In this document: positions 40,213 through 42,469 of the stretch, piece by piece
Layout: every line of letters begins with the position of its first letter
How positions within the stretch are numbered: position 1 is the first letter of the stretch
Assembly: GCA_023416275.1 (NCBI GenBank)
Contig: JAEZIB010000191.1
Span: 1 to 42,469, forward strand
Length of the DNA stretch: 42,469 nucleotides
Direction of reading: 5' to 3'
From: Bacillota bacterium
Lineage (GTDB): Bacteria; Bacillota; Clostridia; Acetivibrionales; DSM-1351
Notes under the pieces: generated by a model
Databases searched by the model: none
Told to the model about the DNA's origin: nothing
Seen by the model: only the letters and a program-made list of their open reading frames with translations
Program-made: the position numbers and the translations under genes

Positions 40213-42255
40213 ATGAAACAGACCTGTCTTCAGTCACCTGCCAGACAGCTGACTGAAGAGGAACAATCCCTTGTCTGGCAAAAACCATCCTCGCATATTG
40301 AAAGTGAAGCAGAAAGACGTATATATCAAGAAATAGTAAGAAATTGGAACCGCGGTGAAATGAAAATCAGTACAATTTTATTGGAGGGTGATGCAGGTTC
40401 GGGAAAAACCCAGCTTGCCAAAGCTTTATCTGCTGATTTTAATATGCCTTATACTAAAGTAACCTGTTTTGCAGATATGGATAAATCCGATGTGCTGGGT
40501 TCTATTCTTCCGGTAATGTCGGAAAAAGATAATAAATCAGATACTGTTGAATATCGCTATTATCCGTCAGAAATTGTTCGTGCGTATGAAAATGGATGGC
40601 TCTTGGAGATTCAAGAACCCACAGTGATTAGGGATGCTGCTGTTTTAATGGCTCTAAATTCCGCATTAGAACCAGATGGCAGTCTGAACTTACCTACTCG
40701 TATCGTACATCGTCATCCTGATTTTATTGCCGTTATAACAACAAATCGTGGTTATAATGGCTACCGTCCTCTAAATGAAGCTTTGCGTGATAGAGTGCAA
40801 CATGCAGAAAAGCTGGATTTACCACCCAAAGAAGTTATAATGGAACGGGCCAGAGCTAAGACTAGTTATCAATCTGAAAATGTTCTTTCTCTTTTAGCCG
40901 AAACAATTATGTTGCTAGATGAAACAGCCCGGGCTAATGCAATTAAAGGTGTGGCAGGGATGAGATCCTATATATTTTGGGTTGATGCCGTGGCAAGTGG
41001 TGCATCATTAAAAAGTACTTTGTATCATAAGGTGCTTTACAAAATTACCACTGATCCACAGGAACTTGCTATTTTGGAGCAGGCGATTGTAAGTCATGGC
41101 TTGACAGATAAGCTTGAGGAATTGGAATTGGATATCATCTGTCATTCCCAATCAGATGGAGAGAATCCGGAAGTAATGGAACTTAATATCTCCGAAAACG
41201 GGGAATATTCTGCAGAAACAGATAAAGCTAACAAAAAAGCAATTCGTCTGAGAAAATCAGCAGACAGTGAAGGTCATTCGGATAATAGCAGTGATAAGAA
41301 TTCTGATGTTTCAAGCAATGATAATGGAGAAAATGGCACGCCATTTTACCATGAGCTTGACAAACCAGTTACAAACGAACAAAAGATGGAATTTCGCAAA
41401 CAACTAAATAAAGAAGCCCGGCAAAGTGTTCAAGGCAGCTGCCATGAAGACATCAAGCTAATTGTCCACCGCCCGGAAGCTACAGCAGAAGATCGGGAAA
41501 AATATAACAGCATGGCTGCAACCTTGCTGCCGGTTATTCGGGAACTAATCCGCAAAACAAACCCGCTTTTAGAGCATGAAGTTTCGACTGAATTTACCAA
41601 ATCTCAGCTATATGGCACAAAATTCTGCGCGGATCAGGCCGCTTCTTTAGATTTCCGCGTATTTGCCCGCAAGCGCCCGCCTGGGGAGGAACCCTCCCTT
41701 GCAGTTGCTCTGAGGATTGACGAATCAGCGTCAATGTCAGCTTTTGGCCGTTTAGAGGTAGCAAAACAGGCAGCAGTTGCTTTATATGAATTCTGCACCG
41801 GGTGTGGCATTCCGATAATGGTTTACGGAGATACAGCAGACCGCTCCATTCAGGAGCAAATGTCCATTTATGCCTATGTAGATTTTGAAAGCAAAGACGC
41901 AGATGAAAAATATGCTCTTATGAACATTCAGGCTCGCAGCAACAATCGAGATGGTATGACACTAAGGATTATTTCCGATAGATTGCTTAATGCACCGCAA
42001 AGAACCAAATTAATTATCAGCATCAGCGACGGGCAGCCTAAGGCTATGCCTGATTATACAGGTGAAAAGGCAGCGTATGATATGAAAGATACTTTGCAGG
42101 AATATAGGCGAAAAGGCATCCAGTTCCTAGCTGCAGCTATTGGACAGGATAAGGAGGCTATCCGAGAACTTTACGGTGCTGAAAACACACTGGATATAAA
42201 CGATTTGAAGCAGCTTCCAGCAAGATTGGTACAAGTAATCGCAAGGTTCATGTAG
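40213..42255 (+). CDS. Fused MoxR-type AAA+ ATPase and vWA domain protein
   Basis: 680 aa. N-terminal AAA+ of the MoxR/CbbQ class (about 28-260): Walker A GDAGSGKT (59-66), NGWLLEIQEPTVIRDAA in the Walker B position, VITTNRGYNGYRPLNEALRDRVQ (sensor 1 and Arg finger). A linker (about 330-380) is rich in D, S, N and E. The C-terminal vWA domain (about 495-680) has the MIDAS motif DESAS at 503, a Thr in RDGMTLR and ISDGQP. AAA and vWA are usually separate genes (CbbQ/CbbO, NorQ/NorD, MoxR/vWA); here they are joined. Likely an ATP-driven metal- or effector-loading machine acting with the two genes upstream. GC content is visibly higher than in the preceding 3 kb, suggesting transfer. The ribosome site is weak (TTGGAG, 11 nt). 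Confidence 0.88.
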   Translation: MKQTCLQSPARQLTEEEQSLVWQKPSSHIESEAERRIYQEIVRNWNRGEMKISTILLEGDAGSGKTQLAKALSADFNMPYTKVTCFADMDKSDVLGSILPVMSEKDNKSDTVEYRYYPSEIVRAYENGWLLEIQEPTVIRDAAVLMALNSALEPDGSLNLPTRIVHRHPDFIAVITTNRGYNGYRPLNEALRDRVQHAEKLDLPPKEVIMERARAKTSYQSENVLSLLAETIMLLDETARANAIKGVAGMRSYIFWVDAVASGASLKSTLYHKVLYKITTDPQELAILEQAIVSHGLTDKLEELELDIICHSQSDGENPEVMELNISENGEYSAETDKANKKAIRLRKSADSEGHSDNSSDKNSDVSSNDNGENGTPFYHELDKPVTNEQKMEFRKQLNKEARQSVQGSCHEDIKLIVHRPEATAEDREKYNSMAATLLPVIRELIRKTNPLLEHEVSTEFTKSQLYGTKFCADQAASLDFRVFARKRPPGEEPSLAVALRIDESASMSAFGRLEVAKQAAVALYEFCTGCGIPIMVYGDTADRSIQEQMSIYAYVDFESKDADEKYALMNIQARSNNRDGMTLRIISDRLLNAPQRTKLIISISDGQPKAMPDYTGEKAAYDMKDTLQEYRRKGIQFLAAAIGQDKEAIRELYGAENTLDINDLKQLPARLVQVIARFM

Positions 42256-42288
42256 TATGATATACTAAGCAGAAATGGAGGTGGTGGC

Positions 42289-42469
42289 ATGGATTGTGTG
42301 AAAATAGGCAATTTAATTGCCAAGCTACGAAAGGAAAAAAACCTTACCCAGAGAAATATTGCAGATGCACTGGGTATTCAAAATAAAACTGTTTCAAAAT
42401 GGGAATGTGGTTTAGGATGTCCTGACCTATCGCTGTGGCCAGAACTATCTACTATTTTGGGTGTTGATA
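42289..42469 (+). CDS. XRE family helix-turn-helix regulator (3' end outside window)
   Basis: 60 codons visible. KIGNLIAKLRKEKNLTQRNIA, DALGIQNKTVSKWECGLG and CPDLSLWPELSTILGV make a complete HTH_3 domain with the usual WE/KWE recognition helix end. GGAGGTGG precedes the ATG, 33 nt after the AAA/vWA stop, on the same strand. Probably the regulator of the cassette, or the start of another operon. The C-terminal part cannot be seen. Confidence 0.9.
   Translation, partial: MDCVKIGNLIAKLRKEKNLTQRNIADALGIQNKTVSKWECGLGCPDLSLWPELSTILGVD

Overview
The window reads as the chromosome of a low-GC, endospore-forming anaerobic Clostridia member. A CwlJ/GerQ spore-germination pair, a Re-type citrate synthase of the Clostridium kluyveri kind, a cubane aconitase, an ECF biotin transporter, AGGAGG-type ribosome binding sites and AT-rich intergenic DNA all fit this. 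A cluster III (Ruminiclostridium-like) member is my guess; nothing here fixes the genus.

Layout. 1-140: end of a tRNA array (Gly-TCC partial, Arg-TCT) with terminator. 440-3467, minus strand: gerQ, cwlJ, MTA/SAH nucleosidase and a two-cluster ferredoxin-like protein. 3.5-5.8 kb: diverged MITE-like repeats, an SPFH/band-7 membrane protein, a tandem array of 60-bp hairpin repeats and a ribbon-helix-helix regulator. 5.9-7.2 kb: a chemoreceptor-like protein lacking an external sensor domain. 7.4-12.4 kb: Re-citrate synthase, aconitase and a GntR/FCD regulator, the oxidative branch towards 2-oxoglutarate and glutamate. 12.7-19.4 kb: GH36 alpha-galactosidase, tRNA-Glu and three RNA-modification-type genes (RsmF-like, RsuA-like, a METTL25-like methyltransferase). 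19.4-26.9 kb: CBM25-like protein, polysaccharide deacetylase, SAH hydrolase plus MTA/SAH deaminase, two unknown small proteins and 5-formyl-THF cyclo-ligase. 27-30.4 kb: a chimeric ORF (polymorphic-toxin fragment fused to the tail of biotin synthase) upstream of a complete bioY-ecfA-ecfT biotin importer. 30.5-31.6 kb: a geranylgeranyl-reductase-type flavoprotein.

From about 31.7 kb onward the window is accessory. It holds a truncated large serine recombinase, a pair of about 110-bp direct repeats bracketing a DUF1428 gene and a DUF4143 AAA protein, an RluF-like pseudouridine synthase, a decayed patch of small unrecognised (perhaps immunity-like) genes including one frameshifted gene, and a compact terminal cassette: GIY-YIG-like nuclease, DUF6530-like protein, a fused MoxR AAA+/vWA protein, then an XRE regulator cut by the window edge. 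That cassette is the best candidate for an undescribed NTP-dependent conflict or stress system.

The most unusual sequence signal is not a gene. A repeated hairpin element with the arms ACCTCCACG and CGTGGAGGT sits directly in front of at least two, probably three, unrelated genes (RHH regulator, GntR regulator, RsmF-like methyltransferase). In each, the right arm contains the gene's own Shine-Dalgarno sequence, so the repeat could act as a portable translational switch. Methyl-cycle genes (mtnN, ahcY, mtaD) are spread over two loci and together would clear SAH and MTA.
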